DNA of 64,000 nt from Paguma larvata (lineage: Eukaryota; Chordata; Mammalia; Carnivora; Viverridae). Positions within the stretch are counted from its first letter, which is position 1; the number at the start of each line of letters is the position of its first letter. A program made the translations under genes and the position numbers. The notes beneath the pieces were generated by a model. That model searched no databases, was not told where the DNA came from, and worked only from the letters and a program-made list of their open reading frames with translations. Below are positions 35,256 to 45,700 of this stretch, one piece after another. The stretch lies in contig CM057837.1 of assembly GCA_030068075.1 (NCBI GenBank), positions 19,499,691 through 19,563,690 of the forward strand. Reading direction: 5' to 3'.

Positions 35256-37325
35256 TGCAGCGTCGGTCCCCACACCCCCTGTCTGAACTCTCCGAAGAAA
35301 AGGCCGGAATGAAGCGCCCACACTTGGGTCCACTGGTGTTTAATCTCCTTCAAACCACAGCTGAAGGCTAGAACGAGACCCTTACTCTCCCGGACCGCTC
35401 TCCGCACCGCCTCCACGGGTTTCCTGTCGCTGCCTTCTCGAACACCACGCCCTGAGAGCGGCCCGCAGGGATAACCTCCCAGCTTTCCAGGACCAACCCA
35501 GTGGCTCCCGGTCTCGAAGGCCGGCTGCTGGCGGGCGGAGCTCTCCTGGGAAGCTCGGGGAGGAACCTGTTTCCAGGCTCGTTCGCGGTGCTGGCAGAAT
35601 CCAACTGTGCCTACAGGCCTGAGGTCCCCAGTTGCTTGCTGGCGGCCAGCTGGGGGGTGCCCTGAGCTCCCTGGGCTTTCTCTGGTCCATGCAAGTGGGG
35701 CCCTGCATCTCAGGGCCAGCGACGGTGCACGGAACCCTTCCCGGGCTGGGCGCCTCGGACCCCACTCTTCTGTGACCAGCGGGGAACACTCTCTGATTCG
35801 GGGGCCCACCGCCGCAAAGCCCCTTCCTCCGTGTAACATATTTACAGGTCCTGGGGACTGGGACATGGGCACTGTGGGGGGCTGGCGGTCTGCCTCTCCC
35901 ATCACCTCTGATTAAGGTGAGCACACCACCCTCGGGTGTGCCTCTAGAACGTGCTGCACCGTTTTACCGCTTCTCAGGAACAGCAGCCCTAAGAACAGCT
36001 TTATTGGCGTTACGCCCAAGACCTGCTGAGCTGGAGGACGATACGAAAGTTCATCCGGCCCAACGCCTCAGTGGCGACTAGGCCAGATTTCATGCCTGTG
36101 TTAAGACACTAAATCTGCAAACACTGACCCACCAAACCCAAGCCCAGGAGGAGACGTTCACAGGCTGGTAAGTTTCCTGGTTTGGCAACCCCAAACCCCG
36201 CTGGAATAACAGGGGGAGGTGGGGCGAGCCCAGCGCATCCTGCCTTGCTGAGGAAGCAACAGATCAGCCGTTCACTCTTGTCCCCATTTCGCAAAATAAA
36301 TAAATAACGGGAGTGTCTCATTTACAAACAATGCTTCTAACAGATTCCAAGTGCTTGCAAACAATGAGCTGTGATTCATGTTTCCAAATGAGATGGAGTT
36401 TTATCATTTTCTTTCCCCTCGTGATTCATTCATCCCGCCAAGTCAGTGGCTGGAGTGGAAGCAAGGCCCACCCACGGCCCGCCAGAGCCCTCCGAGGAAA
36501 CACAGCCCTGTTTTGTGAGGCTCCCCCAAAAAACACTGTGGTTGGTAAGGGAGATGGCCAGTAATTTTCCCTTGGGAGGAAACAGCCCATTAGCTAATGG
36601 GAATGAATCCCTGCCCCCCGGCATGTCTATGTTCCCTTCCCCTGGGAACCCGTGGGACCCTCCGGCACCTACCCCTAGAACAGCAGACTCTTCCTGGGAA
36701 CCAGTGGGACCCTCCAGCGCCAACGCCTAGAACAGCGGAGAGCCGGGGCCGCCCTGGATGAGCGCACCCTCACCCTCCCTTCGGCCCAGGATCCGGAGTG
36801 TGCCCGGCGGGGCTCTAGTTGCTTCAAGCTCCTTGTGATGCTGAACCAGCTTCGCCGCTGAAACCAGGGAGCGCGGCCTCGTCCTCCTCCACCTAACGGC
36901 CATTCCCACTGTTTCTAGAATTGCCTGGCCAAACCGTCCGGGACACTTTCCTTCTTCGGCAGCTTTCCAACACAGACTTTTCTTAAAATCACAGCGTGAG
37001 CCAAAGGTGTGCTGACGGAAGTCACCCCAGCGAGGGCTCGCTACGCTTCTGGAAAGTGTGTGACCTCATGGGAAGGGACACGGCCATGTTCTTGCCACCA
37101 CTCCAGTGAGGAATCCCTGCTCTCTCGGTCACTGACTGCTCCCTTTGGTCTTCTCCAAGCTAGACGGTCTAGCGACTGAACAGGTGCTACACGTATGGGG
37201 TCCTCCCGACACCATCGGGTCACCCTGGTCACCCTGGGAGCCAACAAAAGGTGTCCAGGGATCTTAAAAAGTAGCATTCCGAACAGAAGCTCCTCCCCGT
37301 CTCCTTGCCCTCGGTGGGACCACGG
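35256..37325. other. unique-looking intronic DNA
   Basis: No nameable repeat. A direct repeat of about 20 bases (CTGGGAACC.GTGGGACCCTCC at about 36642-36663 and 36693-36716) is present. AT-rich repeat-free block at 36300-36430. Confidence 0.4.
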
Positions 37326-37329
37326 TGTG

Positions 37330-37410
37330 AACTCCAGAGCCGGGGTCCCGACCCCAGATCCAGCACTTACTAGTGGTGTGAGCCCGAATGTTCTCTCTGC
37401 CTCTGTCAGG
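37330..37410 (+). mobile_element. MIR fragment
   Basis: AGAGCCGGGGTCCCGACCCC, CAGCACTTACTAGTGGTGTG, GCCTCTGTC: the MIR core in forward orientation, short. Confidence 0.55.
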
Positions 37411-38044
37411 CGGGAGTGACAGCAGGCCCCCTGCCAGGACCAGCCTTTGGCCAGACTAAAGCTGTTCCCTGCCTCCACAGGGCTGTCTGTGGTCCTGTCC
37501 TCTGCTGGTCCCCGGCCTGTCCCCAGGGCTCCAGCCCCTCCTCGTTCTGTCCCTGCCTTGTTCCGGTCCTCAGTGCACTCCTCACGCACACACCCCCAGC
37601 CGGCTCACCAGCCAGGACCCCCACTGCCACCACCCCCGAAGCAGTCCCAGCCAGAAAGTTAGACCCACACCTCGCTCATCAGCTGCCAGTGGACGGGGAC
37701 GTTTCTATCAGGACGCCTGGGAGGAAACCACTGGAGGCACCCAGGGCGCAGTTCACGTGCTCAGGTCCCAGGGCCCTAAAGCCCACGTCTGTCCTTGACC
37801 TCGATGCCCATGGCTGAGCCTCAGCTTCCTCTCTCTAAAAGTGGGGTGGGAGGAGAGCTCAGCCACAGTGGTCCTGAGGCCAGGAGGACCCCCAGCCCAG
37901 CAGGAGGAACGAGACCAGTGTGGGCCAGGAGGACCTAGGGCTGCCCCGGGCTGTTCCCACCGCGGCTGTCCACAAACAGCGCCACTGTCACACCACTGAC
38001 ATCTAGCAGAGACGAGCCACTGGAGTCACAAAAGAGAAAGAACC

Positions 38045-38270
38045 GTGAGGGCTAGGGCCGCCTCGAAGTCTCCAAATTCAGAGGGCCAGGTCGGAGCAGG
38101 CATTGCAAAGGCTCAGGGGCAGCAGGGGGGCCTGCGGGCTGCAGGAGGAGGAACCCCAGGAGGGCACAACCTGGCCCGCGGAGGGGAGGCCAAGGTCACA
38201 AAAGGCCTTACAAGTCAGGCAGAGCCTAGCCTGGGAGGCGCTCAAGGCGCAAGAGGCAAGTCGGACTGAA
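38045..38270 (-). mobile_element. L2-like fragment
   Basis: GCAAAGGCTCAGGGGCAGCA, GGAGGCCAAGGTCACAAAAG, GCCTTACAAGTCAGGCAGAG fits the reverse L2 segment 'agggccttgtaggccatggtaag'. Diverged; on the shore of the CpG island. Confidence 0.45.
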
Positions 38271-38486
38271 AACTGGGAAGGTCCGGAGTCCGGGATCGCG
38301 GAGAGCAGCCTCGGCCCAGACTCCAGGCAGGGGGTGGGCAAGATACCCCGGCAGCCAGGCTGCAAATCCCCGGCGAGCAGGACAGCAGCGCGCAGCGGGG
38401 GCTGGGGTCCGTTTGTTCTGCCTTCGAGGAGAGCCTCGCTCTCCGGAATGTGTACTCAACTCGGTCCGAAATGTAAACTTGCAACC

Positions 38487-38518
38487 CAACTCCCCCACCC
38501 CCCCACACACACACACTC
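38487..38518 (+). repeat. C-run plus (CA)n
   Basis: CCCCCACCCCCCCACACACA then CACAC. Simple repeat within the CpG-island shore. Confidence 0.7.
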
Positions 38519-38939
38519 CGCTGAGGAAACGACAAAGAGCGACGGAGCCAAAACAGTCCCGCCCTCGGCCACCGGTTCCCCGAGCAAGCCCGGGGACCCC
38601 GGAGCGCTCGCTCCGCTCCGAGGGTCCCGCACGCTCCAGGCCACGGGCCACCCAGCGGCGGGCCGGACGCCCGGCCCGCCCGGGTCGCGAGCGCCACTTC
38701 CCACCGGGAGAGCACAACTCTCCGCCGGGATCCCTCACTGCAACTTGCCACTGCCCGGCCTCCCGCAGCCGCAGACCCCGCACCGCACGCAACTTCACCC
38801 AAGCGGCGGGAAGGCGCCGCAGAACAATGACCCCGGGGCGGCCCGGCCCGCCCACCCCAAGGCTTCGGCCGCGGGCAGGACGCGCTCGGAGCTCGGGCGG
38901 CCCGGGAGGCTGGCAGGCTCCGCCACCGGGTGCCCGCCC

Positions 38940-39006
38940 GGGACCTGGATGGCGGGGCGCAGGGTGGGGGGGGGGGGTTGGGGAGCGGGAGGGGGGAGGG
39001 GGGTCG
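38940..39006 (+). promoter_or_regulatory. G-rich block with strong G-quadruplex potential, 5' end of DOCK1 intron 1
   Basis: The plus strand carries many G runs of four or more in about 65 bases, including a 12-G run at about 38967-38978 and further GGGG blocks to 39003. It lies about 210-275 bases downstream of the DOCK1 donor, on the strand that is template for DOCK1. Folding potential is visible; any effect on transcription is inference. Confidence 0.6.
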
Positions 39007-39214
39007 CCCCGGGAAGTGACACGGCCCGCCCCCGCCGCCCGCGTGTCCCCGGCCCCGCTCGCCCGCGCTCCGGAGGGGGCGCCGGGCGCTCGGGCTGGGC
39101 CGGCGGCAACAGGCTCCGGCGCGCCCGCCCGCCCGCCGGGCCCCGCCGTCCCGGAGCGCGCGGCGCGGGGAGGCCGGGGCGGGCGCGGCGCGAAGTGGGG
39201 CGCGCGGAGCTCAC

Positions 39215-39260
39215 CCACGCCGTATTTCTCCTCTCTCTTGGTGGGCACCCAGCGCGTCAT
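39215..39260 (-). CDS. DOCK1: DOCK1 first coding exon (5' end of the reading frame)
   Basis: Read on the minus strand, an ATG at 39260-39258 opens a frame of 15 codons, MTRWVPTKREEKYGV, plus one further G. It is followed directly by a consensus splice donor, G|GTGAGC, with the intron starting at 39214. I recognise this peptide as the N-terminus of DOCK1 (DOCK180). In that protein the next residue is Ala (GCN), so the phase-1 split G|CN fits. The ATG context has a G at -3. DOCK1 is a large cytoplasmic exchange factor. Its N-terminal SH3 domain, which begins just after this exon, binds ELMO, and its DHR2 domain activates Rac in engulfment, migration and myoblast fusion. Only this exon is recognised: the rest should lie to the left, beyond a first intron of at least 39 kb. 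I did not see SH3-encoding exon 2 within 1-39214, but I could not do an exhaustive search. Confidence 0.93.
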
Positions 39261-39335
39261 GGCGCCGCCGCGAGAGCCGCCGCCGCTCGGCCAGGAAACT
39301 CCGCGCCTAGGCCGCCATTTTCCATTCCTTTCGAG
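39261..39335 (-). promoter_or_regulatory. DOCK1: DOCK1 5' UTR and core promoter with YY1-type site
   Basis: Just upstream of the DOCK1 ATG (minus strand) there is no TATA box. The 5' leader is GC-rich (GGCGGCGGC runs). At 39311-39322 the minus strand reads AAAATGGCGGC, a textbook YY1 motif, in the orientation often found just downstream of transcription starts of TATA-less CpG-island promoters. I infer a start near 39320-39340 and a 5' UTR of roughly 60-80 bases. The exact cap site cannot be read from sequence. Confidence 0.6.
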
Positions 39336-39584
39336 CCGCGACAGGATGGGGAGGAAAAAGTTTGCGGCGGAGGCGGTGTCATGTGGGACGGGGCGGGCGG
39401 AGCGTCGCGGGCCGGATGGGAAAGGCCGGGAGCGCCGGCGAGAGGCGGGCGGGCCGCGGGCCCGAGAGCCCTGCCCCTGCGCGGGGACCCGGCTCTGGCC
39501 ACCGCGCGCCGCGGCCCGGCTCCCGCGCCCGGCCCGCGGACCCCCTCCCCGCCCCCCTCTCCGCGGGGTCCCGGCTGTCCCACG

Positions 39585-39625
39585 ACGTGGGGGGGAGGGG
39601 TTGGGGCGGAGGGGGCGAGGGGGGA
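39585..39625 (+). promoter_or_regulatory. second G-rich block, upstream of DOCK1 start
   Basis: Repeated GGGG runs (GTGGGGGGGAGGGG, TTGGGGCGGAGGGGGCGAGGGGGG) on the plus strand, about 330-365 bases upstream of the DOCK1 ATG. They have G-quadruplex and Sp/KLF-type binding potential. Function is not shown by sequence alone. Confidence 0.5.
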
Positions 39626-39900
39626 CTCTACGCGATTTACGAAGCTTGCACAGCGCGGGAGTTAGACCCGCGGACTCGGTTCCGTCCAGGCGTGGAGTCC
39701 CGGAGCGGAGCAAACGCCGAGGTGCCCTGGGAGGAGCCTTCCAGAACACATGGTCCTTTCATTCTGGCGCCAAATGTTAGCTGAGCACCTATGCGTGGCC
39801 TGGCCAAACCAGCCGGACCAGGGGGTGGGGAATCACCAGGGGTGGCTCGCTCAGCCAGGGCTGGGGCTCCCAAGGCAGCCGGCGAGAGGGGGGCGGGGCG

Positions 39901-40228
39901 GGGCAGGGGGTGCTTTCCAGGGAGAAGACCTCTTGCCTGGACTGTTCGACGAGTGCGGTTACGCAGTGAGGTCCAGAGACCTCACCCTCGTTCGGCTCCC
40001 AGAAACTTCTAGTTCAATAGGACTCTGTGAGGGAGGGGAAGAGAGGAAGTGGGGAGAGGTGCCTGCGGGGAAAGAAGGCTCAGTCCAGGCCTAGAGCCGG
40101 CACGCGGGGTCTCACAGGACTGTGGTCTGCACCCTGCAGGTGAGTTCTCAGACTCGGGTTTCCCACACCAGTAAAAGCTGGGACTTCAGATTTCTCCAAG
40201 GACAAGCATAAAACAACCACACATTCTA
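39901..40228. other. upstream of DOCK1, island shore
   Basis: G-rich unique DNA, no recognised element. Confidence 0.4.
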
Positions 40229-40400
40229 GGGCGCCTCGGACTCCTGATTTCAGCTCAGGTCATGGTCTCAGGGTGGTGGGGTGGAGCCCCGTGTGCAGCT
40301 CTGCCCACAGTATGGAGCCTGCCTAAGATTCTCTCACTCCCTCTGCCCCTCCCCTGCTCGCACTCTCTCTTTAATCAATTAAATAAATAATAAAACAACA
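40229..40400 (+). mobile_element. SINEC, head deleted
   Basis: GGGCGCCTCGGACTCCTGAT (the GTGGCTCAG portion is missing), CAGCTCAGGTCATGGTCTCA, GTATGGAGCCTGCCTAAGAT, tail AATTAAATAAATAATAAAAC. Confidence 0.88.
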
Positions 40401-41090
40401 CATACGTCCATTTATTTTTACTACAATTTCAGAAAAGATGAAAACCAAGAAAAGGAGGAGGAAGGAGAGATCCCCAGGATGCAGGCAGCTCGGGAAGTGG
40501 AGTTAATTTGGAATATTACCGGGCAGCCTTCCCCTCTCGTGCCCCCAAGGACCAGTGACCACAGCAGTGGGTTGGAGGAAGGGAGGTAAAAAGGATGGAG
40601 AGCTTCCTTCCCAGGGGCGGGAAGGGCCCTGGGTGGCAGAGCTGGGCGGGGAGCTAGGAGGGCCTGGAGGAAGCCACGTGGGCCACCATTCTGCTGCAGA
40701 GAACGCCCTTGCCTGCCCCTGGGGCCCCTGGGGGGGAACCTCAGCATCGCACCCCGAATGCGGATTAAATACACTTCGAATGTCCTAGGAGCTTCGTGGT
40801 TCCAGGGAAGGAGAGGAAAAGTGTGACCTGAGTGCTCTTGGCGTATTAACCACAGATTCATAGAAAGTGTCGTCCTTGTGTTACTGACAAAGAAGCTAAA
40901 TCCCGCAGAGGAAAGGGGCCTGGGCTCCAGTCACAGGCGGCCTCATGCACTCCCTTACAGCCTTCTATGGGAATTAGAAACCTCGGGAGCTCAGGCCCTG
41001 AGCCCACAGCCTGGTGAGTCTGACCCCTTGAAAGAGAAGCCGGTGTGGAGGGGGTGTACAAGAGCAGTAGGGGGCTCCGAGAGAGAGGTC
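40401..41090. other. unique-looking intergenic DNA
   Basis: No nameable element. Confidence 0.4.
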
Positions 41091-41094
41091 ACGG

Positions 41095-41290
41095 TGGCCT
41101 GACCTACTCCGGGTCGGGAAGGGCTTCCCTGAGAAAGCAACATAAGCCCAATCTTTAAGGACACACAGAAAGTAGCTTGTTGGATGACTGAGGGAACAGC
41201 ATGTACAAAGGTCCTGGGGTGAAAGGAACACAAATCCTTCAAGGAACCGGAAGACCGAAGCATAGGGAAAATGAGAAAGGGACACAACGT
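41095..41290 (-). mobile_element. L2-like fragment
   Basis: GGGAAGGGCTTCCCTGAGAA, AGCAACATAAGCCCAATCTT, GGGAACAGCATGTACAAAGG, TCCTGGGGTGAAAGGAACAC matches the reverse L2 order. Confidence 0.6.
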
Positions 41291-41439
41291 GAGCCTGCAG
41301 ACAAAGGGTCTCGTTAGGAATTCACATTCTCCAAAGGAAACCTGGCCAACAAATGTTGAGGATACCTTCTGTTTTAGGCCCGATTTCAGTTCTGCTTGTG
41401 CGGCTACTCACTGGGGAAGATGGGTGTTGCAGTGAAAGG

Positions 41440-41660
41440 CCAGGGGCTTCAGTCACGCAGACGCGGGGGGACCGGCCCAGCCGTTGCCAGCTGTGTGGCC
41501 GTTCTCTTTCTGTTTCTAGTCATTGTTCTAGAAGTTCTGAACCGTAGGATTCTGATCTTCGTACGTATAAATTAGGGGCAATGACACCAACCTCTTGGGC
41601 CTCTCCTGAGGATCACAGGACAACATATGGTCACACATGTAAGATGCTGTAACCGTGGTT
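41440..41660 (+). mobile_element. MIR
   Basis: CAGGGGCTTCAGTCACGCAG, GTTGCCAGCTGTGTGGCC, TAAATTAGGGGCAATGACAC, CAACCTCTTGGGCCTCTCCT, GAGGATCACAGGACAACATA: forward MIR, diverged. Confidence 0.65.
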
Positions 41661-42331
41661 GGCTTCCTCCTCTGACGCTGCCTCCAGGTTCTTTGTGTGA
41701 TAACCTCACCGTTCATATTTTCTAGAACGACTGCCACTTTCGCTCCGATAAAGGTGACCCATGGGATATAGAAATGAATTTCTGTTTATGTGCTCCTGTA
41801 AGACCGTCCTATAAACGAGTTTCTAAATCAGACCTTTTAAACTCCAAGTAGACCATGGAACCATGTGTCTGAGACACGGAGGCTTTGGCCCCATTATTGC
41901 AAAGTGCGCCTGAGCTTGGCTGCCATGTTGTACGTGTGGCGAGCTCTCAGAAGGTTCGTCAGCATCGCCTGGCTGACCCCAGCGGTGGTCTCATTTTGTG
42001 GTTCTATATCGAGTCCGTGGCCCTGGCTCCCCGCCCCATGGTTACATGAGCGCGGGACTGGCTAGGTCTCCAGTTCCAGGAGCCCCATGCGCTGTGGCCA
42101 GTGGGTATCTTTAACTCCTGAGTCTCCATACCTGGCCCACGGATCTCTGCGGCACCTGCCAGGCCTCATGCGGGACTTAGGTCTGTGCGGTGCCTGTAGG
42201 CGCAATCAGCCCAAGAGCGCTGGAATTCCTAGCGCCCCCGTCCTAAGCATCAGAGAGTTCAGACTAGTGACCTCCTCCTAAGATATGGCAGAGTCTTGAG
42301 ATAGAGCTACAAAAACGCAGAATCTATATTA
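41661..42331. other. unique-looking intergenic DNA
   Basis: No nameable element. Confidence 0.4.
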
Positions 42332-42345
42332 CAGTTTTAAATTCT

Positions 42346-42552
42346 TTTTTTTAATTTTTTTTAGTGTTTATTTATTTTTGAGAAAGAGACAGAGTGAGAC
42401 AGAAAACAAGTGGGGGAGGGACAGAGAGAGAAGGAGATGCTGTATCTGAAACAGGCTTCAAGAGCCCGATGTGGGGCTTGAACTCACAAACTGAGATCCT
42501 GACCTGAGCCGAAGTCTGGTGCTTAACCGACTGAGCCCCCCGGGCGCTCCTG
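42346..42552 (-). mobile_element. SINEC with 14-base target-site duplication
   Basis: Reverse copy from the T-rich tail to GAGCCCCCCGGGCGCTCC. Flanks CAGTTTTAAATTCT at 42332-42345 and 42553-42566 are identical. Confidence 0.95.
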
Positions 42553-42566
42553 CAGTTTTAAATTCT

Positions 42567-43030
42567 GAAAATTAAATTAAAACTTTCTTTAATTCAAGAA
42601 CCTTTTCCGTATCTACAGTACGAACGCAGGAAGTATACTTGGCAAAATGATGCGTGGGGGAGACGGCAGAAGGCGCAGGGATTAGGGGAGGTGTTTATCT
42701 GCCGTGGGCAATACAGCTGAGAACAGGACCTGGATGTGGGGGCTTTACACGCTTCCACAAGGGGCCGGGCCACAGACTGCTTGTCACTTGGAAGGGGAGG
42801 AATGTGGTCCTGCAGGGAGGCACCTAATTGCTGCTCCTTTTGACCCAGTGACAGATCTCCGCATGGAAGCAGATGACCAGGCATACGGTCCCGGTGCACA
42901 GGGTCACATAGCTCAAAAAAGGTATATTCAAGACTTTACATGGAACGTTCAGTTCACAGAGAAGATCAAGAAACAAGTTCAGTGACCCTACATGAAATAC
43001 AGTCAGGCAAAGATAGAAGGTGAGACCTTC
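42567..43030. other. unique-looking intergenic DNA
   Basis: No nameable element. Confidence 0.4.
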
Positions 43031-43031
43031 G

Positions 43032-43189
43032 GGGCACCTGGGTAGCTCAGGTCGTGATCTCATGGTTTGTGAGTTCGAGCCCCACCTTGGGCTCCCTGCT
43101 GTCAGCGCAGAGCCGGCTTTGGAGCCTCTGTCCCCCTCTCTCTGCCCTTCTCCTGCTGGGGCTCTCTCAAAAAAATAAATAAAAGAAGG
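43032..43189 (+). mobile_element. SINEC, internal deletion
   Basis: GGGGCACCTGGGTAGCTCAG joins directly to GTCGTGATCTCATGGTTTGT, so about 30 bases between the A and B boxes are lost. Tail CTCAAAAAAATAAATAAAAG. Confidence 0.92.
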
Positions 43190-43451
43190 TCGGTGCCTTT
43201 TATAGGACACTGGTGTGGTGTCATCGACAAGAAAATATATGGGAAAAGAATGGGTAGATGGGAGAGAACCATCCTAGATTTTGAAAGACTTAGGAAATGT
43301 AACATTCCAGGGAGCTTCTCTCCACCCCCGGTAGGGTGGGCTGCTGCCTGGTTCATGAATTATTGAATAAAGTCAGGTCTTTAAAACAAAACATTACAAA
43401 AATGTGACATTCAAATGCAAGGTACCGTAGTCAACTGCATACTACTTTTAA

Positions 43452-43664
43452 TTTTTTTTTTATGTTTTATTTATTCTTAAGAGCAGGAGAGACAAAGCAT
43501 GAACGGGGAAGGGGCAGAGAGAGAGGGAGACACAGAATCCGAAGCAGGCTCCAGGCTCTGAGCTGTCAGCACAGAGCCTGACGCGGGGCTCGAACTCACA
43601 GACTGTGAGATCATGATCTGAGCCGAAATCGGACACTTAACCGACTGAGCCACCCAGGCGCCCC
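43452..43664 (-). mobile_element. SINEC, young, perfect target-site duplication
   Basis: Full-length reverse copy. Identical flanks CATACTACTTTTAA at 43438-43451 and 43665-43678. Body very close to the copy at 34824. Confidence 0.96.
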
Positions 43665-43706
43665 CATACTACTTTTAAAAGACCAACTCTAAAGGATATT
43701 AAGAAG

Positions 43707-43924
43707 GGATGCCTAGGTAGCTCAGTGGTTTAAGCCTCCGACTTCGACTCAGGTCATGATCTCACGGTTTGTGAGTTTGAGCCCCACATCTGGCCAGTGC
43801 TGACAGCTCAGAGCCTGGAGCCTGCTTCAGGTTCTGTGTCTTCTCTTTCTCTGCCCCTCTCATGCTCTGCCTCTCTCTCTCTCTCTCTCTTTCAAAAATA
43901 AATAATAAAACATTAAAAAAATTT
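43707..43924 (+). mobile_element. SINEC
   Basis: GGGATGCCTAGGTAGCTCAG, CCGACTTCGACTCAGGTCAT, GACAGCTCAGAGCCTGGAGC, (CT)n, tail CAAAAATAAATAATAAAACA. Confidence 0.94.
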
Positions 43925-44395
43925 ATAGGCGTGTGAAATCTTTTCTACAATAAAGTCAAAATGAGGGAAAGGACAGGCTCGAGGTTTAAAACCCACCTTG
44001 AGAAACAGTGGCCTTGGACCGGCCTCACTCTGACAGCTCCGACTCTGCTTGGCCTCCCAGGTGCACCGCTCAGCATTCTCCACGCAGATTATGAAGACAG
44101 ACCCTGGGTGTTAAACTTCAACCAGCTCCGGAGAGCAAATATGTTGTTCAGGAGAGGATGCTGCCTGCCGCACCAGCGGGCCTCGTGGGCAAACGCGACT
44201 ATGAATATAAACGCCCAGCAAGCAGTCCTTCCCACGCTGAGTACACAAGGAAATGAGCTCTGGAGCTGGGGGCCCAGACACCTGCAGGAGTCGAAGTGTC
44301 CTGAAATCAAAGGAGCTCTGGGTCTGCATGGCAAGGCAGTCCAGGCCTCGCCCTTGGAGGCCTGATGTCCTCACAGTCCCCCCGCCCGGGAACCT
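43925..44395. other. unique-looking intergenic DNA
   Basis: No nameable element. Confidence 0.4.
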
Positions 44396-44399
44396 CAAG

Positions 44400-44825
44400 T
44401 TCCTCCGGCACTACAGGGTAGGAGTCATACAGTCAACCAGACATGGCACCCCAGACCTTGGCGGCTGTCTGACTCTGGGAAAGTTACCTGGCCGCCCTGT
44501 GTTTCCTCATCTTTAAAATAGTCTGATTTGGGGGCACCTGGGTGGCTCAGTCACTGAAGCGTCTGACTTCAGCTCAGGTCATGATCTCGTGGTCTGTGAG
44601 TTCAAGCCCCGCGTCGGGCTCTGTGCTGACAGCTCGGAGCCTGGAGCCTGCTTGGGATTCTGTGTCTCCTCCTCTCTCTGCCCCTCCCCCACTCACACTT
44701 TGTCTCTCTCTCTCTCTCTCTCTCTCAAAAATAAACATTTAAAAAAAGCATTATAAAAGAGCCTAATTTTTAGGGTGTTGTGAAGATTTAATAAGATAAT
44801 TAGAACAGAGTTCAAAGCTGGTAGG
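44400..44825 (+). mobile_element. MIR split by a SINE
   Basis: TTGGCGGCTGTCTGACTCTG, GGAAAGTTACCTGGCCGCCC, TGTTTCCTCATCTTTAAAAT before the SINE, and GGGTGTTGTGAAGATTTAAT, AAGATAATTAGAACAG after it. The SINE at 44530-44749 interrupts the MIR. Confidence 0.72.
44530..44749 (+). mobile_element. SINEC
   Basis: GGGGGCACCTGGGTGGCTCA, GCTGACAGCTCGGAGCCTGG, (CT)n at 44704-44727, tail CTCAAAAATAAACATTTAAA. Confidence 0.95.
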
Positions 44826-45239
44826 GGCCCCGGATAAAACAACGGATTTCAGATACCAGGTGTTGGCAGCGCCGGACTGGGATGCCTAAAAGAAGGGAAT
44901 GAATGCAGTGTGTCATCCAGTTGCCAGGTTGGCTTCACGGAGGCGGTTCTGGGGCTTCGCACAGGAAGGGGCACTCAACCAAGCCTGGCGGCTCACCCCG
45001 TGGAAAGACGTTGGAGGTCAGAGAAGCCAAGGCTGCTGGGACTTGCAGGTCAGATTGCCCAGGAGGACGGAGTGACCCACACAGAGACAGGATCTGCAAA
45101 AGGGCTGCCTTGGGGCTCGGAAGACTGCACACGTGCGGATTTAAACTTCACAAAGCTGGCAGTGAAAAGAATACCAGAAAGTGGCGGGCCCCAAATAATT
45201 CCCAGAGCTCACGCGGGACTTAGCGCTCCCTCCAGGCAG
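44826..45239. other. unique-looking intergenic DNA
   Basis: No nameable element. Confidence 0.4.
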
Positions 45240-45700
45240 CGTGCAAAGAGCTCAAAATATTGAGCGGGACAATTAGAGCCCTCCGAAGGATCACACCTTG
45301 GCAGCGTGGCTACGTTAGCCCTGAATGAAGCCGCTCTAGTCAACAACAAAGCCTCAAAACAAACTCAGAAGAATGAAGCTGAGCCCAAGCAGCTTCACGG
45401 TGCCAAGACAAAGTCCAGCTCCATCTAAGAGAATGCGGTAAAATCCAGCACCCGACAATGTAAAGGTCACAATGCCTGGCATCCTTCCAGAAGTGACCAG
45501 GCATGCAAAGATGCAGGAAGATGTGACCCGTAACGGGGGGGGCGGGGGGGGGGGAGGAAATCCATCAGTAGAAACAGATGCAGAAATGGCCTGCGTGATG
45601 AAATAAGCATGCAAAGACCTTAAAGCAGTGTTCTCGATATCCTCTATGGACCCCAAAATGTAGAAGAAAACACGAAAATACCAAGGGGGAAAAGAACCGA
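45240..45700 (+). mobile_element. HAL1/L1-like LINE ORF1-region fragment
   Basis: TTCCAGAAGTGACCAGGCAT, GCAAAGATGCAGGAAGATGT, GACCCGTAACG, AATCCATCAGTAGAAACAGA, GACCTTAAAGCAGTGTTCTC follow the order of an old L1/HAL1 ORF1 region. A G-run (45535-45555) interrupts it. No intact frame. Confidence 0.6.
45535..45555 (+). repeat. poly-G run
   Basis: 21 bases of G with one C. Likely length-variable. Confidence 0.85.

Larger units (their letters stand above)
38300..39900. promoter_or_regulatory. CpG island over the DOCK1 promoter and first exon
   Basis: A dense run of CpG dinucleotides and GC boxes (GGGGCGGGGC and reverse) spans DOCK1 exon 1 on both sides. It includes CGCGCC, GCCCGCCCGCC and CGGGCCG clusters and no SINE. 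CpG density falls away after about 39.9 kb and before about 38.3 kb. It is typical of an unmethylated, broadly active promoter. Long open frames on both strands here (up to about 520 codons) come from the scarcity of AT-rich stop codons and are not genes. Confidence 0.88.

Noticed and set aside
1..39214. DOCK1 exon 2 (SH3 start) within the intron
   Set aside because: I looked among the minus-strand frames for the SH3 start and did not see it. Short exons can be missed by eye, so this is absence of evidence only.
38103..39784. Long open frames (up to about 520 codons) on both strands of the CpG island
   Set aside because: They overlap each other on opposite strands, have Pro/Arg/Gly/Ala composition dictated by GC content, and cross the DOCK1 exon and promoter. 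No known protein is recognised.
43032..43070. tRNA-like A/B-box sequences in many places
   Set aside because: They are heads of tRNA-Lys-derived SINEs, with no acceptor stem or cloverleaf of a working tRNA.
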